This document shows, in pieces, positions 38,062 to 48,490 of a stretch of 64,000 bases of DNA. The stretch covers positions 1 through 64,000 of the forward strand of contig NZ_JANIBL010000001.1 in NCBI RefSeq assembly GCF_024505055.1, in the 5' to 3' direction. Each line of letters opens with the position of its first letter. Positions within the stretch are counted from its first letter, which is position 1. A model generated the notes under the pieces. It saw only the letters and a list, made by a program, of their open reading frames with translations, did no database searches and was not told the DNA's origin. The stretch is from Methylomonas rosea (GTDB lineage: Bacteria; Pseudomonadota; Gammaproteobacteria; Methylococcales; Methylomonadaceae). A program made the position numbers and the translations under genes.

Positions 38062-39903
38062 CTACGCTGGTGTGTTTCCAGCGTCCAGAGATTGTTTTTT
38101 ATCAAGCGCAGGCGGCGCAATGGTTTTGCCTTGCATCAATTCGTCAATCTGATGTTTATCCAGGGTTTCCCAGTCCAATAAGGCTTGCGCCATATTATGC
38201 AGAATATCGATATTTTCCTTTAATAGGGTTTCGGCCCTTAGATAATTGTTGTCCACAATTAACCTGATTTCCCGGTCGATTAAGCGTGCCATGTGTTCCG
38301 ACATCGGTTTGGCTTGCGGCCCTAGATAGCTACCTTCGTTATCGCCATAATCCAACGGACCGAGGTTGTCCGATAATCCCCATTTGGTGACCATGTTACG
38401 GGCTAATTGAGTCGCGCGTTGAATATCGTTGCTAGCGCCGGTGGTGACTTTATTTTTACCGTAAACCAGCGCTTCCGCTGCCCTGCCGCCAAACAAACTG
38501 GAGATTTGGCCTTCCAATTTGTCCTTACTGGCGCTGTATTCATCGCGTTCAGGCAGGAACATCGTAATGCCCAAAGCGCCGCCGCGCGGCATGATGCTGA
38601 CTTTGTAAACCGGGTCGTGCTCCGGCACCAGGCGGCCGACGATGGCGTGCCCGGCTTCGTGGTAGGCGGTCATCAACAGGTCTTCGCGACTCATGATCAT
38701 CGTGCGTTTTTCCGCGCCCATAATGGTTTTATCGCGGGCCTTGTCCAGGTCGTTCATCGTGATTTCCCGCTGATTATTGCGGGCGGCGAACAACGCGCCT
38801 TCGTTGATCAGATTAGCCAATTCGGCGCCGGAAAAACCCGGTGTGCCGCGCGCCAGATCGTTAAGGTTGACGTCATCTGCCAACGGTACGCGACTGGAAT
38901 GAACTCTGAGGATTTGTTCGCGGCCTTTGATGTCCGGCAGGCTGACTTGCACTTGCCGGTCGAATCGGCCGGGGCGTAACAAGGCTTTATCCAACACGTC
39001 GATACGGTTGGTAGCGGCGATGACGATGATGCCTTCGTTGCCGCTAAAGCCGTCCATTTCGACTAACAGTTGATTCAGGGTTTGTTCGCGCTCTTCTGTA
39101 CCGCCCATATTGCCCGGGCTGCGCTGCCGGCCAACGGCATCGATTTCGTCAATAAAAATGATACATGGCGCGTGTTTTTTTGCTTGTACGAACAGATCGC
39201 GCACTCTGGATGCGCCGACCCCGACAAACATTTCCACGAAATCGGAACCGGAAATCGAGAAAAACGGTACACCGGCTTCACCGGCAATCGCGCGAGCCAG
39301 CAAGGTCTTACCGGTGCCGGGAGGGCCAACCATCAGCACACCCCTGGGAATTTTACCGCCCAGGGCTTCGTATTTGCCCGGCGCTTTCAGGAAATCGACT
39401 AATTCGGCGACATCCTGCTTGGCTTCCTCGACGCCGGCAACGTCGTTAAAACGAACCTTTACCTGATTCTCCGTCATCAGCTTGGCCCGGCTTTTGCCGA
39501 AATTGCTTTGCGCGCCGGCGCCAAGCAGTTGTTTGCGCATGAAATAAATCAATACGCCAATTAGCAAGAAGGTCGGTGCCCAGGAGTAAAATACCTGCAT
39601 AAACGTCGATTGCGTCAACGGTCTTTGCACGACGATCTTCACCCCATTCTGCAATAGATCTTCTATCACCGTGACATCGCCAGGGCTGTATGCGGTAAAA
39701 CGTGTGCCGTTATGCCTCAGACCATCGATGGCTCTGCCGTCGATCACGACTTCGGCTACCATTTTGCCGCGTACATCTCGGATGAAGTCGGAATACGGAA
39801 TGTCGCCTTGAGATTTATAGGCGGTAGGGGCGGGATTAAAAATTACAAACGCCGCGATGGCGATGCCGGCCAATATGAACAACAAGAACAAAATTTTTTT
39901 CAT
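38062..39903 (-). CDS. ftsH: ATP-dependent zinc metalloprotease FtsH
   Basis: 613 aa from ATG 39903 (AGAGG upstream); the frame continues to 39966 but that overlaps the purK end region and lacks family similarity. TM1 at about 3-22, a periplasmic domain, TM2 at about 105-122, an AAA module with Walker A GPPGTGKT (193-200), Walker B IIFIDEID (248-255) and second region of homology [21 protein letters not shown], and the zinc protease HEAGH (415-419). It degrades misfolded membrane proteins and short-lived cytosolic regulators. It is unlinked to rlmE/folP, the usual ftsH neighbours, so it may be a second copy. Confidence 0.95.
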   Translation of the reverse strand: MKKILFLLFILAGIAIAAFVIFNPAPTAYKSQGDIPYSDFIRDVRGKMVAEVVIDGRAIDGLRHNGTRFTAYSPGDVTVIEDLLQNGVKIVVQRPLTQSTFMQVFYSWAPTFLLIGVLIYFMRKQLLGAGAQSNFGKSRAKLMTENQVKVRFNDVAGVEEAKQDVAELVDFLKAPGKYEALGGKIPRGVLMVGPPGTGKTLLARAIAGEAGVPFFSISGSDFVEMFVGVGASRVRDLFVQAKKHAPCIIFIDEIDAVGRQRSPGNMGGTEEREQTLNQLLVEMDGFSGNEGIIVIAATNRIDVLDKALLRPGRFDRQVQVSLPDIKGREQILRVHSSRVPLADDVNLNDLARGTPGFSGAELANLINEGALFAARNNQREITMNDLDKARDKTIMGAEKRTMIMSREDLLMTAYHEAGHAIVGRLVPEHDPVYKVSIMPRGGALGITMFLPERDEYSASKDKLEGQISSLFGGRAAEALVYGKNKVTTGASNDIQRATQLARNMVTKWGLSDNLGPLDYGDNEGSYLGPQAKPMSEHMARLIDREIRLIVDNNYLRAETLLKENIDILHNMAQALLDWETLDKHQIDELMQGKTIAPPALDKKQSLDAGNTPA

Positions 39904-39975
39904 GGTTGTGGCCTCTATATTCTGCGAAGCGGTTTGGGGTTGCATGCCAAAACCGCCCGGATTCAAGCTAAGAGA

Positions 39976-41070
39976 TCATGATTCGTCGACAGCCAAAGCC
40001 AGATTAGCCAATTGCTGCAGCGCTTCCCGGTAGGTGGTTTCAGAATCGGCTCTGACCGTGGCATGTGCCACTTTTCGGCCCTTGCGCGGAGCTTTGTCAT
40101 ACAGGTGCAAATGCGCGTTTGGAATATTTAGCAGTGCCGCGTCGTCGGCCAGACCGCCGATAAAATTTACCATGCCGGCATAACCGCGCGGCTTCGTCGA
40201 GCCTAGCGGTAAATCCAGAATAGCCCGCAAGTGATTTTCGAATTGACTGGTTTCCGAGCCTTCTATGGTCCAGTGTCCTGAGTTATGCACGCGCGGCGCG
40301 AATTCATTTGCCAATAACTCACCATTCAGGTCAAACAATTCCAGCGCAATCACGCCGACGTAATCCAATTTTTCCAGCAATAAACTGACGTAGTTCTCGG
40401 CAATGGCTTGTTCGGAATCGTTAGCACAACATTCGGCAACGCGCAGAATCCCGCCGCGATGTTGATTTTCCGATAACGGATAGTAAGCAATCTCGCCGGA
40501 GAGGCTGCGCGCGGCGATGATGGATACTTCTCGCTGAAACGGCACAAAGCCTTCGACAATAGACGCTGCGCCTTGCATGCTGTCCCAGGCTGATTCCAGT
40601 TCATCTACCGATTTTAGAACTACTTGGCCCTTGCCGTCATACCCCATGCGCCGGCTTTTCAAAATAGCTGGGTAGCCGATTACCGGCATAGCTTGTTGCA
40701 AGTGCTCTAAGGTGTCGACAGGCGCAAAGGGTGCCGTGCGAATGCCTAAATCTTTGAAAAAATTCTTTTCCAATAAGCGATCTTGCGCAACAGCCAGTGC
40801 GCCTGCCGGCGGATAAACTTGAGTGTGGCTAGATAAAAACTCGGCCACATGGGCGGGTACGTTTTCGAATTCGTAAGTCACGATGTCGGCTTTTTCGGCT
40901 AGTGATGCCAGTAAATCCGGATCGTCGTAAGCGCCTAGCAAATGTTCACTCAAGCCTGCAGCGCCAGCGTTGACGTCGGGATCGAGCACGATGAATTTTA
41001 AACCCAGCGGGTAACCAGCCAACGCAATCATTCTGGCGAGCTGACCGCCACCTAAAATGCCAATTTTCAT
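39976..41070 (-). CDS. purK: N5-carboxyaminoimidazole ribonucleotide synthase
   Basis: 364 aa ATP-grasp enzyme. Start [23 protein letters not shown] is classical; [17 protein letters not shown] is the nucleotide-binding loop, and [30 protein letters not shown] is the family signature near residue 260. It carboxylates AIR to N5-CAIR with ATP and bicarbonate. Its start overlaps the purE stop (ATGA), so PurE and PurK are made together. Confidence 0.97.
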   Translation of the reverse strand: MKIGILGGGQLARMIALAGYPLGLKFIVLDPDVNAGAAGLSEHLLGAYDDPDLLASLAEKADIVTYEFENVPAHVAEFLSSHTQVYPPAGALAVAQDRLLEKNFFKDLGIRTAPFAPVDTLEHLQQAMPVIGYPAILKSRRMGYDGKGQVVLKSVDELESAWDSMQGAASIVEGFVPFQREVSIIAARSLSGEIAYYPLSENQHRGGILRVAECCANDSEQAIAENYVSLLLEKLDYVGVIALELFDLNGELLANEFAPRVHNSGHWTIEGSETSQFENHLRAILDLPLGSTKPRGYAGMVNFIGGLADDAALLNIPNAHLHLYDKAPRKGRKVAHATVRADSETTYREALQQLANLALAVDES

Positions 41071-41564
41071 CCGGTCACCTGCCTTGGGTCGGGAGTGGCG
41101 ATCACACTGTCGGTTTGCTGTTGACGATAAGCATCGAGAGCTGGGCGGTATTGCGGATGTTTATTGCTGATAATCGCGGCGGCCAGCAACGCGGCATTGA
41201 TGGCGCCGGCCTTGCCGATAGCCAGAGTGCCAACCGGAATGCCGGCCGGCATTTGCACGATAGATAATAAAGAATCCATACCGTTCAAGGCCTTAGATTG
41301 CACAGGCACACCCAATACCGGCAGCGCAGTTTTCGCGGCTGTCATGCCCGGCAAATGCGCGGCACCGCCGGCGCCGGCTATGATGACTTCCAAACCTTTG
41401 CCTTCCGCGGTTTCCGCATACTTAAACAACTTGTCGGGGGTGCGATGGGCCGAAACCACTTCCACTTCATGCGGAATATCAAGATGTTCTAGGGTTTGCG
41501 CTGCATGTTGCATGGTTTCCCAATCGGATGTGGAACCCATGATGATGCCTATCAATGCGGTCAT
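41067..41564 (-). CDS. purE: N5-carboxyaminoimidazole ribonucleotide mutase
   Basis: 165 aa from ATG 41564; an in-frame codon 10 positions upstream is not favoured because the family starts right before the beta strand [16 protein letters not shown]. It shows [20 protein letters not shown] and [20 protein letters not shown]. It converts N5-CAIR to CAIR in purine synthesis, acting after PurK. Divergent from ccmA, with 145 bases between the two starts. Confidence 0.97.
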   Translation of the reverse strand: MTALIGIIMGSTSDWETMQHAAQTLEHLDIPHEVEVVSAHRTPDKLFKYAETAEGKGLEVIIAGAGGAAHLPGMTAAKTALPVLGVPVQSKALNGMDSLLSIVQMPAGIPVGTLAIGKAGAINAALLAAAIISNKHPQYRPALDAYRQQQTDSVIATPDPRQVTG

Positions 41565-41641
41565 GCAAAATCTCCGGTATTTGCGATAAATCAAAACGGC
41601 TCGATTATCGCATAAATGGGGAGATTTTCTCTGTAGGCAAA

Positions 41642-41671
41642 TTGCGAACTATGCCGGGCTTAATGATAAGA
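41642..41671 (+). promoter_or_regulatory. candidate promoter for the ccm operon
   Basis: TTGCGA (41642-41647), then 18 bases, then TAAGAT (41666-41671), about 40 bases before the ccmA start. The match to sigma-70 consensus is moderate. Confidence 0.35.
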
Positions 41672-41709
41672 TAGCGCCCCTTGTAATGTGTCAGCCTAAG
41701 GATGGATGA

Positions 41710-42342
41710 ATGGAAAACTCGCAACACGCTTCGCTGCAAGCCAGTGAGCTATCGTGTTTTCGCGACGAGCGTTTGTTGTTTTCCGATTTGAGTTTTACGT
41801 TGCACCCCGGTGAAGTGTTATTGCTGGAAGGTGCCAACGGCAGCGGCAAAACCTCGCTATTGCGTATTCTGTGCGGCTTTAGAGAAGCCGACGCCGGCGA
41901 TATTTATTGGTGCGGCAGCAAAATCGCCGAGAGTAGCTACTACAACGACATGGCTTATGTCGGTCATGCCGACGGCACCAAAAAGGAACTGACGGTGTTG
42001 GAAAATCTAAAGTTTGCAATGGCGCTTGGGAGCGCGGGCAAATACGACATCGAACAAGCGCTGGATAAAGTGCAATTAGCCGGATTCGACGACAATCCCG
42101 TGCATACCCTGTCGGCCGGACAAAAGCGGCGCCTATCACTGGCTCGCTTGCTGATTACGCATAACTTGCTGTGGATACTCGACGAACCGTTCACCTCGTT
42201 GGATAGACAAGGCATCAAATTGATAGAATCGCTGATGGCCGAGCACCTCGCCCAAGGCGGTATGGCAGTTTTGACTTCTCATCACGATCTGAGCATGGCC
42301 GATCTCAATCTGAAACGCATTCATCTGCAAGCATGCCAATAA
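41710..42342 (+). CDS. ccmA: heme exporter ATP-binding protein CcmA
   Basis: 210 aa ABC ATPase. Walker A LEGANGSGKTSLLR, signature LSAGQKRRLSLARL and Walker B LLWILDEPF. With CcmB and CcmC it releases heme-loaded CcmE (holo-CcmE) for cytochrome c assembly. First gene of ccmABCDEFGHI; it overlaps ccmB by 10 bases. Confidence 0.96.
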   Translation: MENSQHASLQASELSCFRDERLLFSDLSFTLHPGEVLLLEGANGSGKTSLLRILCGFREADAGDIYWCGSKIAESSYYNDMAYVGHADGTKKELTVLENLKFAMALGSAGKYDIEQALDKVQLAGFDDNPVHTLSAGQKRRLSLARLLITHNLLWILDEPFTSLDRQGIKLIESLMAEHLAQGGMAVLTSHHDLSMADLNLKRIHLQACQ

Positions 42343-43007
42343 TTCAGGCTTTTTGGGCGATCATTCGCCGGGATTTGTTGTTGGCGTTTCGGCGCCGCGC
42401 CGAAATGGCCAATCCGCTATTTTTTTTCGTGCTGGTGGTGACTTTGTTTCCATTGGCCGTAGGCGCGCAACCCAATTTGTTGCGGGCGATGGCGCCTGGG
42501 GTGATTTGGGTTTCCGCGCTGCTGGCGGCTTTATTATCCTTGGATGGTTTGTTCCGCAGCGATTTTGAAGACGGTTCGCTGGAGCAAATGCTGCTCAGTC
42601 CGCATGCCTTATCGATATTGGTACTGGGTAAAATCATCGCTCATTGGCTGGTAACAGGCTTGCCCTTGTTGTTGGTGGCGCCGTTGCTGGCGGTGTTTTT
42701 GGGTTTGCCTGAGCAGGCCATGGGAACTTTATGGCTGACATTGATCTTAGCTACGCCCCTGCTGAGCTTGATTGGCGCCATCGGGGTGGCCCTCACGGTC
42801 GGCTTACGCAGGGGCGGCATGTTGTTGTCCTTATTGGTATTGCCTTTGTATGTGCCGGTTTTAATTTTCGCCAGCGGCGCCGTGGATAGGGCAGCCAGCG
42901 GTTTGCCGGTCAACGCCCAACTAAATATTTTATTGGCTATGTTGCTGTCGGCACTGGTATTAGTGCCCCTGCCAACAGCGGCCGCGTTAAAAATGAGTGT
43001 GAATTGA
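42333..43007 (+). CDS. ccmB: heme exporter membrane protein CcmB
   Basis: 224 aa with six hydrophobic segments and the usual N-terminus IIRRDLLLAFRRRAEMANPLFFFVLV. Membrane half of the CcmAB ABC module. GSLEQMLLSPHAL is the conserved cytoplasmic loop. Overlaps ccmA and ccmC. Confidence 0.95.
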   Translation: MPIIQAFWAIIRRDLLLAFRRRAEMANPLFFFVLVVTLFPLAVGAQPNLLRAMAPGVIWVSALLAALLSLDGLFRSDFEDGSLEQMLLSPHALSILVLGKIIAHWLVTGLPLLLVAPLLAVFLGLPEQAMGTLWLTLILATPLLSLIGAIGVALTVGLRRGGMLLSLLVLPLYVPVLIFASGAVDRAASGLPVNAQLNILLAMLLSALVLVPLPTAAALKMSVN

Positions 43008-43768
43008 TGTCTTGGATCCCAGCGCCGGTTAGCCGGTTTTTTCATCGTACGTCGTCGCCGCCGTATTTTTATGCATTGGCGGATCGTTTCATCCCTTGGC
43101 TGACGGTTATTTTTCTAGTGTTGCTCGGTGCCGGTCTCTATGGCGGTCTGTATCTGGCGCCTACCGATTATCAGCAGGGCGATAGTTACCGGATCATATA
43201 CATCCACGTGCCGGCGGCCTGGATGTCCTTGTTTATTTATGTGCTGATGGCCGTCATGGGTGGGATTGCGTTGATCTGGCGCATGAAACTGGCTGAAGTG
43301 ATGCTGATCAGCAGTGCGCCGATTGGTGCAGGATTTACTTTTGTGGCCTTGGTGACTGGCTCCTTGTGGGGCAAGCCCATGTGGGGCACCTGGTGGGTGT
43401 GGGATGCGCGCTTAACCTCGGAATTGATCCTGCTGTTTCTGTACTTGGGTGTGATTAGCTTATACGGCGCTATCGAAGAAAAGCGGGCGGCGGCGCGAGC
43501 GGTGTCGATATTGGCGTTGGTGGGCGTCGTCAATATCCCCATCATTCACTATTCGGTGCAATGGTGGAACACCCTGCATCAAGGGCCTACGGTTAGCAAA
43601 ATGGATAAACCGTCTATACACGTCAGCATGTTGGTGCCCTTGTTGCTGATGGCAGTAGCATTCAAGTTCTATTATCTGATTGCGGTATTGCAGGCCGCCA
43701 AACTGGAATTACTGAAGCGCGAAACCAGCTCGCAATGGGTGAAATCGCTGTTGGAGAAACAAGCATGA
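43004..43768 (+). CDS. ccmC: heme transporter CcmC
   Basis: 254 aa with six membrane segments. It carries the tryptophan-rich WWD heme-handling motif WGTWWVWDARLTSELIL, with histidines on the flanking loops (IYIHVPAAWMS; HYSVQWWNTLHQG). It loads heme onto CcmE at the periplasmic face. It overlaps ccmB and ccmD at ATGA. Confidence 0.96.
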   Translation: MMSWIPAPVSRFFHRTSSPPYFYALADRFIPWLTVIFLVLLGAGLYGGLYLAPTDYQQGDSYRIIYIHVPAAWMSLFIYVLMAVMGGIALIWRMKLAEVMLISSAPIGAGFTFVALVTGSLWGKPMWGTWWVWDARLTSELILLFLYLGVISLYGAIEEKRAAARAVSILALVGVVNIPIIHYSVQWWNTLHQGPTVSKMDKPSIHVSMLVPLLLMAVAFKFYYLIAVLQAAKLELLKRETSSQWVKSLLEKQA

Positions 43769-43932
43769 GCTGGGAAAGCTTTTTATACATGGGCGGTTAC
43801 GCCATCTACGTCTGGCCGGCTTATGGTGTGACGGCCTTGGTGTTGGTCGTTAATATTGTATTGCCGGTCCTGCAACGCAAGCAGTTGCTGCGTGAGCTCA
43901 CTATCAAACAAAAACGGTCACAAGCTCGATGA
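43765..43932 (+). CDS. ccmD: heme exporter protein CcmD
   Basis: 55 aa, one membrane span (about 12-34: YAIYVWPAYGVTALVLVVNIV) with a basic cytoplasmic tail. The MSWESFLYMGGY start fits CcmD. It tethers holo-CcmE release by CcmABC. ATG 43765 overlaps the ccmC stop; ccmE starts inside its last codons. Confidence 0.9.
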   Translation: MSWESFLYMGGYAIYVWPAYGVTALVLVVNIVLPVLQRKQLLRELTIKQKRSQAR

Positions 43933-44363
43933 AACCGATACGAAAACAACGCTTGTTTCTGATCATACTGATGTTGGCTGGTCTGGGCTTGGCGGCGACC
44001 TTTGCTTTAAAAGCCTTCAACGAAAACCTGATGTATTTTTTTTCCACCAGCGATGTGGCCGCCGGCAAAGCGCCGACCAACGCGGTATTTCGCTTGGGTG
44101 GGATGGTGGTGAAAGGCAGTGTGGAACGGCCCAACGCCGATTTATTGGTGCGCTTTAAACTCAGCGATTTCGAAAAGGAAGTGACGGTGGAATATTCAGG
44201 CATCTTGCCGGATTTGTTTAGGGAAGGGCAGGGCATCGTCGCCAAAGGCCAATTGGACAGCCGCGGCGTGTTCGTCGCCGAGGAAGTATTGGCCAAACAC
44301 GATGAAAATTACATGCCGCCCGAAGTAGCCGGCAGCCTGAAAAAACCGGTGGCGCAGCCATGA
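43929..44363 (+). CDS. ccmE: heme chaperone CcmE
   Basis: 144 aa with one N-terminal anchor (about 8-29) and a periplasmic OB fold. The covalent heme-binding His is H124 in VLAKHDENYMPPEV, with Tyr 128 as expected. It carries heme from CcmC to CcmF. Confidence 0.96.
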   Translation: MKPIRKQRLFLIILMLAGLGLAATFALKAFNENLMYFFSTSDVAAGKAPTNAVFRLGGMVVKGSVERPNADLLVRFKLSDFEKEVTVEYSGILPDLFREGQGIVAKGQLDSRGVFVAEEVLAKHDENYMPPEVAGSLKKPVAQP

Positions 44364-46303
44364 TCCCGGAAATAGGCCACTTTGCGTTAATCCTAGCCTT
44401 GTGCATGGCGCTAGTGCAAGGCGCTTTGCCGATCTTGGGTGCGGCCAAATCGATCACCGGTTGGGTACATGTCGCTAAACCCGCTGCATTTGGTCAGCTG
44501 TTATTCATGGTTTTGTCTTACGCCTGTTTAACCAGCAGCTTTATCAGCCACGATTTCTCGGTAGCTTATGTAGCGCAAAACTCCAATACCGCCTTACCGC
44601 TGATTTATCTGATTTCCGGGGTATGGGGTGCACATGAAGGGTCTTTGTTACTTTGGGCACTGACCTTATCGATCTGGACCGGCTTGGTTGCCGCCTTTAG
44701 CACGCATATTCCGGATGCTACAAGAGCGCGGGTATTGGGTGTGATGGGCTTGGTCAGTATCGGCTTCATCCTGTTCTTATTACTGACTTCAAACCCGTTT
44801 GACCGTTTGTTTCCGGCACCTATGGAAGGTCGCGACCTCAATCCCTTATTGCAAGACCCGGGCTTGGCGATTCATCCGCCGATGCTGTACATGGGTTATG
44901 TCGGTTTCTCGGTGGCGTTCGCGTTTTCCATAGCCGCCTTGCTGGAAGGGCGTTTAGACGCAGCTTGGGCGCGCTGGTCGCGGCCCTGGACCAACATCGC
45001 CTGGATGTTTTTAACGCTGGGTATCACGCTGGGCAGTTGGTGGGCCTATTACGAACTCGGTTGGGGCGGCTGGTGGTTTTGGGACCCGGTTGAAAACGCC
45101 TCCTTCATGCCGTGGCTGGTGGGTACGGCTTTAATTCATTCCTTGGCTGCCACTGAAAAGCGCGGCGTGTTCAAAACCTGGACCGTGCTGCTAGCCATTT
45201 TTGCATTTTCCTTGAGTTTGCTCGGCACCTTCCTGGTGCGTTCCGGGGTGCTGACCTCGGTTCACGCCTTTGCCAGCGACCCGGCGCGTGGTTTGTTTAT
45301 CCTGATCTTTCTGGCCGTGGTGGTGGGTGGTTCGCTACTGTTGTACGCGATTCGCGCCCCGCGGGTGAAAAGTCACGCCCGCTTTGAATTGGTTTCCAAA
45401 GAATCGGTATTACTGGTCAACAATGTGCTTTTGGTAGTCACCGCTGCCAGCATCTTGCTGGGTACCTTGTATCCGCTGGTGGTCGATGCTTTGGGCTTGG
45501 GTAAATTATCGGTTGGCCCGCCATATTTCAATGCCGTATTCATTCCGCTGATGGCGCCATTAGCCTTGGTGGTTGGCCTGGGCGTGTTGATGCGTTGGAA
45601 AAGCGACGACCTGAAAGCTTTGGGTTTGCGCGTACGATGGTTGATTGCCGCTTGTGTCGGCTTAGCCCTGTTGACGCCACTGCTGATGCCGTTTTATTCC
45701 TGGGGCGCGGCTTTAGGCACCGGCTTGGCTCTATGGACTTTGGCGATTACGGGCCTCGCTTTCAAACAACGCCTGCAAAGCTGGTCCTGGCAACGCTTGC
45801 AACAAATTCCGGCCGGTTTTTACGGCATGACTTTGGCGCACTTTGGTATCGCGGTGTTCGTGATTGGAATCACCTATACCTCGGTTTACAGTATCGAACG
45901 CGACGTGCGCTTGGCGCCGGAAGAAACCCTGGATTTGTTCGGTTACGTGTTTCAGTTTCATGGCGTAAAAAGTACCGAGGGTCCTAACTACCGCGCCGAG
46001 CAAGCCTATTTAACGGTCAGCCACAACGGCGAAATTGTCGCCGAATTATCACCACAGAAACGCGTGTATCGGGTACAAACCATGCCGATGACCGAGGCCG
46101 CAATCGATGCCGGCGTATTCCGCGATTTGTTCGTAGCCCTGGGCGAGCCATTAGACAAACAAGGTGCCTGGAGTTTACGGGTGTACTACAAAGCTTTCAT
46201 CCGCTGGATCTGGATGGGCGGGGTGTTTATGGCCTTGGGTGGCCTGATTGCCGCCAGCGACCGCCGCTATCGTTTGCTTAACAAACCTCTTTCACAAAGT
46301 TAA
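44360..46303 (+). CDS. ccmF: heme lyase CcmF
   Basis: 647 aa, about 15 membrane segments. The WWD motif GWGGWWFWDPVENASFMPW is intact, and the periplasmic His motifs are present (HEGSLLLWALTLS, HPPMLYMGYVG). It ligates heme to CxxCH apocytochromes with CcmH. Its stop overlaps ccmG at TAATG. Confidence 0.97.
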   Translation: MIPEIGHFALILALCMALVQGALPILGAAKSITGWVHVAKPAAFGQLLFMVLSYACLTSSFISHDFSVAYVAQNSNTALPLIYLISGVWGAHEGSLLLWALTLSIWTGLVAAFSTHIPDATRARVLGVMGLVSIGFILFLLLTSNPFDRLFPAPMEGRDLNPLLQDPGLAIHPPMLYMGYVGFSVAFAFSIAALLEGRLDAAWARWSRPWTNIAWMFLTLGITLGSWWAYYELGWGGWWFWDPVENASFMPWLVGTALIHSLAATEKRGVFKTWTVLLAIFAFSLSLLGTFLVRSGVLTSVHAFASDPARGLFILIFLAVVVGGSLLLYAIRAPRVKSHARFELVSKESVLLVNNVLLVVTAASILLGTLYPLVVDALGLGKLSVGPPYFNAVFIPLMAPLALVVGLGVLMRWKSDDLKALGLRVRWLIAACVGLALLTPLLMPFYSWGAALGTGLALWTLAITGLAFKQRLQSWSWQRLQQIPAGFYGMTLAHFGIAVFVIGITYTSVYSIERDVRLAPEETLDLFGYVFQFHGVKSTEGPNYRAEQAYLTVSHNGEIVAELSPQKRVYRVQTMPMTEAAIDAGVFRDLFVALGEPLDKQGAWSLRVYYKAFIRWIWMGGVFMALGGLIAASDRRYRLLNKPLSQS

Positions 46304-46833
46304 TGAAATATTTGTTGCCGCTTTTTTTATTCATCGCCTTGGCGGTGTTTTTGGCGATCGGTTTAAATCTCAATCCCAGAGAGATTCCCTCGCCGCTGAT
46401 CGACAAGCCGGCGCCGGCCTTTAACTTGCCGATTCTAGCCACGCCGGAACAACGCCTAAGCCAAGCGGATTTTAAAGGCAAAGTCTGGCTGTTGAATGTC
46501 TGGGCGTCCTGGTGCGTATCCTGCCGCGAAGAACACCCCTTATTGATCGAGCTGGCCAAGCAAAACAAGGTGATCCTTGTGGGCTTGAACTATAAAGACG
46601 AAGTGCAGGCCGCCAACGCCTGGCTGAGTAAGCACGGCAATCCTTACAACGTCAGCGTGATGGATGCAGACGGTCGTACCGGCATCGATTACGGCGTTTA
46701 CGGCGTACCGGAAACCTTCGTGATCGATAAACGCGGTGTCGTGCGTTATAAACATACCGGCCCCGTGCAGCCTGGAGACCTGGAAAAAGTCTTTCTGCCG
46801 TGGATTCAACAATTGGAGGCGGAAAGCACATGA
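46303..46833 (+). CDS. ccmG: thiol:disulfide interchange protein CcmG (DsbE)
   Basis: 176 aa: signal anchor (about 3-22), then thioredoxin fold. The active site is WASWCVSCREEHP (CxxC = CVSC, versus CPTC in E. coli). The cis-Pro loop is GVYGVPETFVID. It reduces apocytochrome or CcmH cysteines in the periplasm before heme ligation. Confidence 0.96.
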   Translation: MKYLLPLFLFIALAVFLAIGLNLNPREIPSPLIDKPAPAFNLPILATPEQRLSQADFKGKVWLLNVWASWCVSCREEHPLLIELAKQNKVILVGLNYKDEVQAANAWLSKHGNPYNVSVMDADGRTGIDYGVYGVPETFVIDKRGVVRYKHTGPVQPGDLEKVFLPWIQQLEAEST

Positions 46834-47285
46834 AATTTCTCTATGCCCTGATGTTATCGCTGCTGGTGTATCAAGCCCACGCCGAGATCGAATACCGCGA
46901 CTTCAAACAACCCGAGCAGGAGCAGGCCTATCAAACTCTGATTTCCGAGCTGCGCTGTCTGGTTTGTCAAAATCAAACCATCGCCGATTCCAATGCCGAT
47001 TTGGCCAAGGATTTGCGTCGGCAAGTTTATGAAATGCTACAACAAGGTAAATCCCGCCAGGATATCGTCGATTTCATGACCGACCGCTACGGCGATTTTG
47101 TGATGTACAAGCCGGCCCTGAAACTGAAAACCATGCTGCTTTGGCTGGGACCAGTGTTGTTCCTAGTGATTGGTTTGGCCACGGTTTGGGTTCTACGCAG
47201 CAAGACGGCGGTGATTGACGAGCCATTAAGCAAAGAGCAGCAGGCCAAGCTCGACAGTATTCTGGACAAAGGTGACGACGCGTGA
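46830..47285 (+). CDS. ccmH: cytochrome c maturation protein CcmH
   Basis: 151 aa from ATG 46830, overlapping the ccmG stop (ATGA); the ORF from 46800 simply reads back into ccmG. Signal peptide to ...AHAEIEYRD, then the LRCLVCQNQTIADSNADLAKDLR redox motif with the two cysteines, one C-terminal membrane anchor (about 103-125) and an acidic tail. It reduces apocytochrome cysteines together with CcmG. Confidence 0.96.
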   Translation: MKFLYALMLSLLVYQAHAEIEYRDFKQPEQEQAYQTLISELRCLVCQNQTIADSNADLAKDLRRQVYEMLQQGKSRQDIVDFMTDRYGDFVMYKPALKLKTMLLWLGPVLFLVIGLATVWVLRSKTAVIDEPLSKEQQAKLDSILDKGDDA

Positions 47286-48490
47286 ATCTTGAGTTTTGGC
47301 TAGTGATAGCCGTATTAATAGCGCTGGCTCTGCTGGTGCTGTTGCCACCCTTGTTTAACCGCACTCCGTTGCGCACTGCCGATGGCGAACAACGCAACAC
47401 CGCGATTGCCCGTCAGCAACTGGCTGAGCTTAAACTGCAATTGCAGAATGGGGTATTGTCGCAAGAACAGTACGAGGCTCAATATCGCGAGTTGCAGTTA
47501 ACCTTGCTGGATGACTTGGAAGGACCTATTGCATTAACCGCAAACGATAAAACCGGCCGCTGGATAATACCGATAATCGTCATTTTCGTCCCGCTGTTAA
47601 GTCTGTTTTTGTATGGCATGCTTGGTGAGCCTCAAGCATTGGCCAAGGCAGAGTTAGCGGCTAACAATCAAAAAGCCGCCGACAATGTGGCAAATATGGT
47701 CAAGCAGCTAATAGAACGGCTTAAACAACAGCCGGATGATCTGGAAGGCTGGTTGATGCTGGGCCGCTCCTATGTCTACATGCAGCAATACCAAAATGCA
47801 GCCGATGTCTTCGCCGAGTTGAACAAGCGCAAGCCCAACGATCCTGCGGTAATGCTGCGTTATGCCGATGCCTTGGCGATGGCACGTAACGGGCAAATGG
47901 GCGGAGAACCCGCCGAATTGGTTTTTCAAGCCTTAAAGTTGCTGCCGGATGATCACACCGCCCTGTGGCTAGCCGGGATGGCTAAGGCCGAAGCTGGGGA
48001 TTTCGCGCAAGCGATTAGCTATTGGAAAAAGCTCTCCGGCTTGCTGCCCGCTGATAATGAAAGCCAGCAACAAGTGCAGAAAATGATCGAAATGGCTGAG
48101 GCCGAGCAGCAAAAGCCGCAAGTCTCCGAGTCATCGGCTGCGGCAGTGGATATTCAGGTGAAAGTAATGCTGGACGATGCTGTGAAAACCAAAGTCCAAC
48201 CGCAACATACCGTATTTATCTATGCGCAGGCAGTGAACGGTCCGAAAATGCCGCTTGCCATCATCCGTAAACAGGTAGCCGATTTGCCGGCCAGTGTCAT
48301 ACTGAACGACAGCGTAGCGATGCAGCCGCAAACCCATCTGGCCGATTTCAAGCAACTGCGCATCGTCGCCAGGGTTTCCAAAACCGGTAACGCGATGCCG
48401 CAACCAGGCGATTTGATCGGCGCGGCGCAGCTGGATTCGGTGTCGGGTAATCCCAGCGTCAGTATTACCATCAATCAAGAAGTGCAGTAA
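47282..48490 (+). CDS. ccmI: c-type cytochrome biogenesis protein CcmI
   Basis: 402 aa, GTG start overlapping ccmH. Two N-terminal membrane segments (about 5-22 and 92-112) with a cytoplasmic leucine-zipper-like loop, then periplasmic TPR-like helices (about 140-290), then a C-terminal beta-rich domain (about 298-400). It binds the C-terminus of apocytochromes and delivers them to CcmFH. Its stop overlaps hemN at TAATG. Confidence 0.93.
   Translation: MNLEFWLVIAVLIALALLVLLPPLFNRTPLRTADGEQRNTAIARQQLAELKLQLQNGVLSQEQYEAQYRELQLTLLDDLEGPIALTANDKTGRWIIPIIVIFVPLLSLFLYGMLGEPQALAKAELAANNQKAADNVANMVKQLIERLKQQPDDLEGWLMLGRSYVYMQQYQNAADVFAELNKRKPNDPAVMLRYADALAMARNGQMGGEPAELVFQALKLLPDDHTALWLAGMAKAEAGDFAQAISYWKKLSGLLPADNESQQQVQKMIEMAEAEQQKPQVSESSAAAVDIQVKVMLDDAVKTKVQPQHTVFIYAQAVNGPKMPLAIIRKQVADLPASVILNDSVAMQPQTHLADFKQLRIVARVSKTGNAMPQPGDLIGAAQLDSVSGNPSVSITINQEVQ

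Noticed and set aside
39904-39966. 21-residue N-terminal extension of FtsH
   Set aside because: FtsH homologues begin at the MKKIL membrane segment, which also has AGAGG in front.
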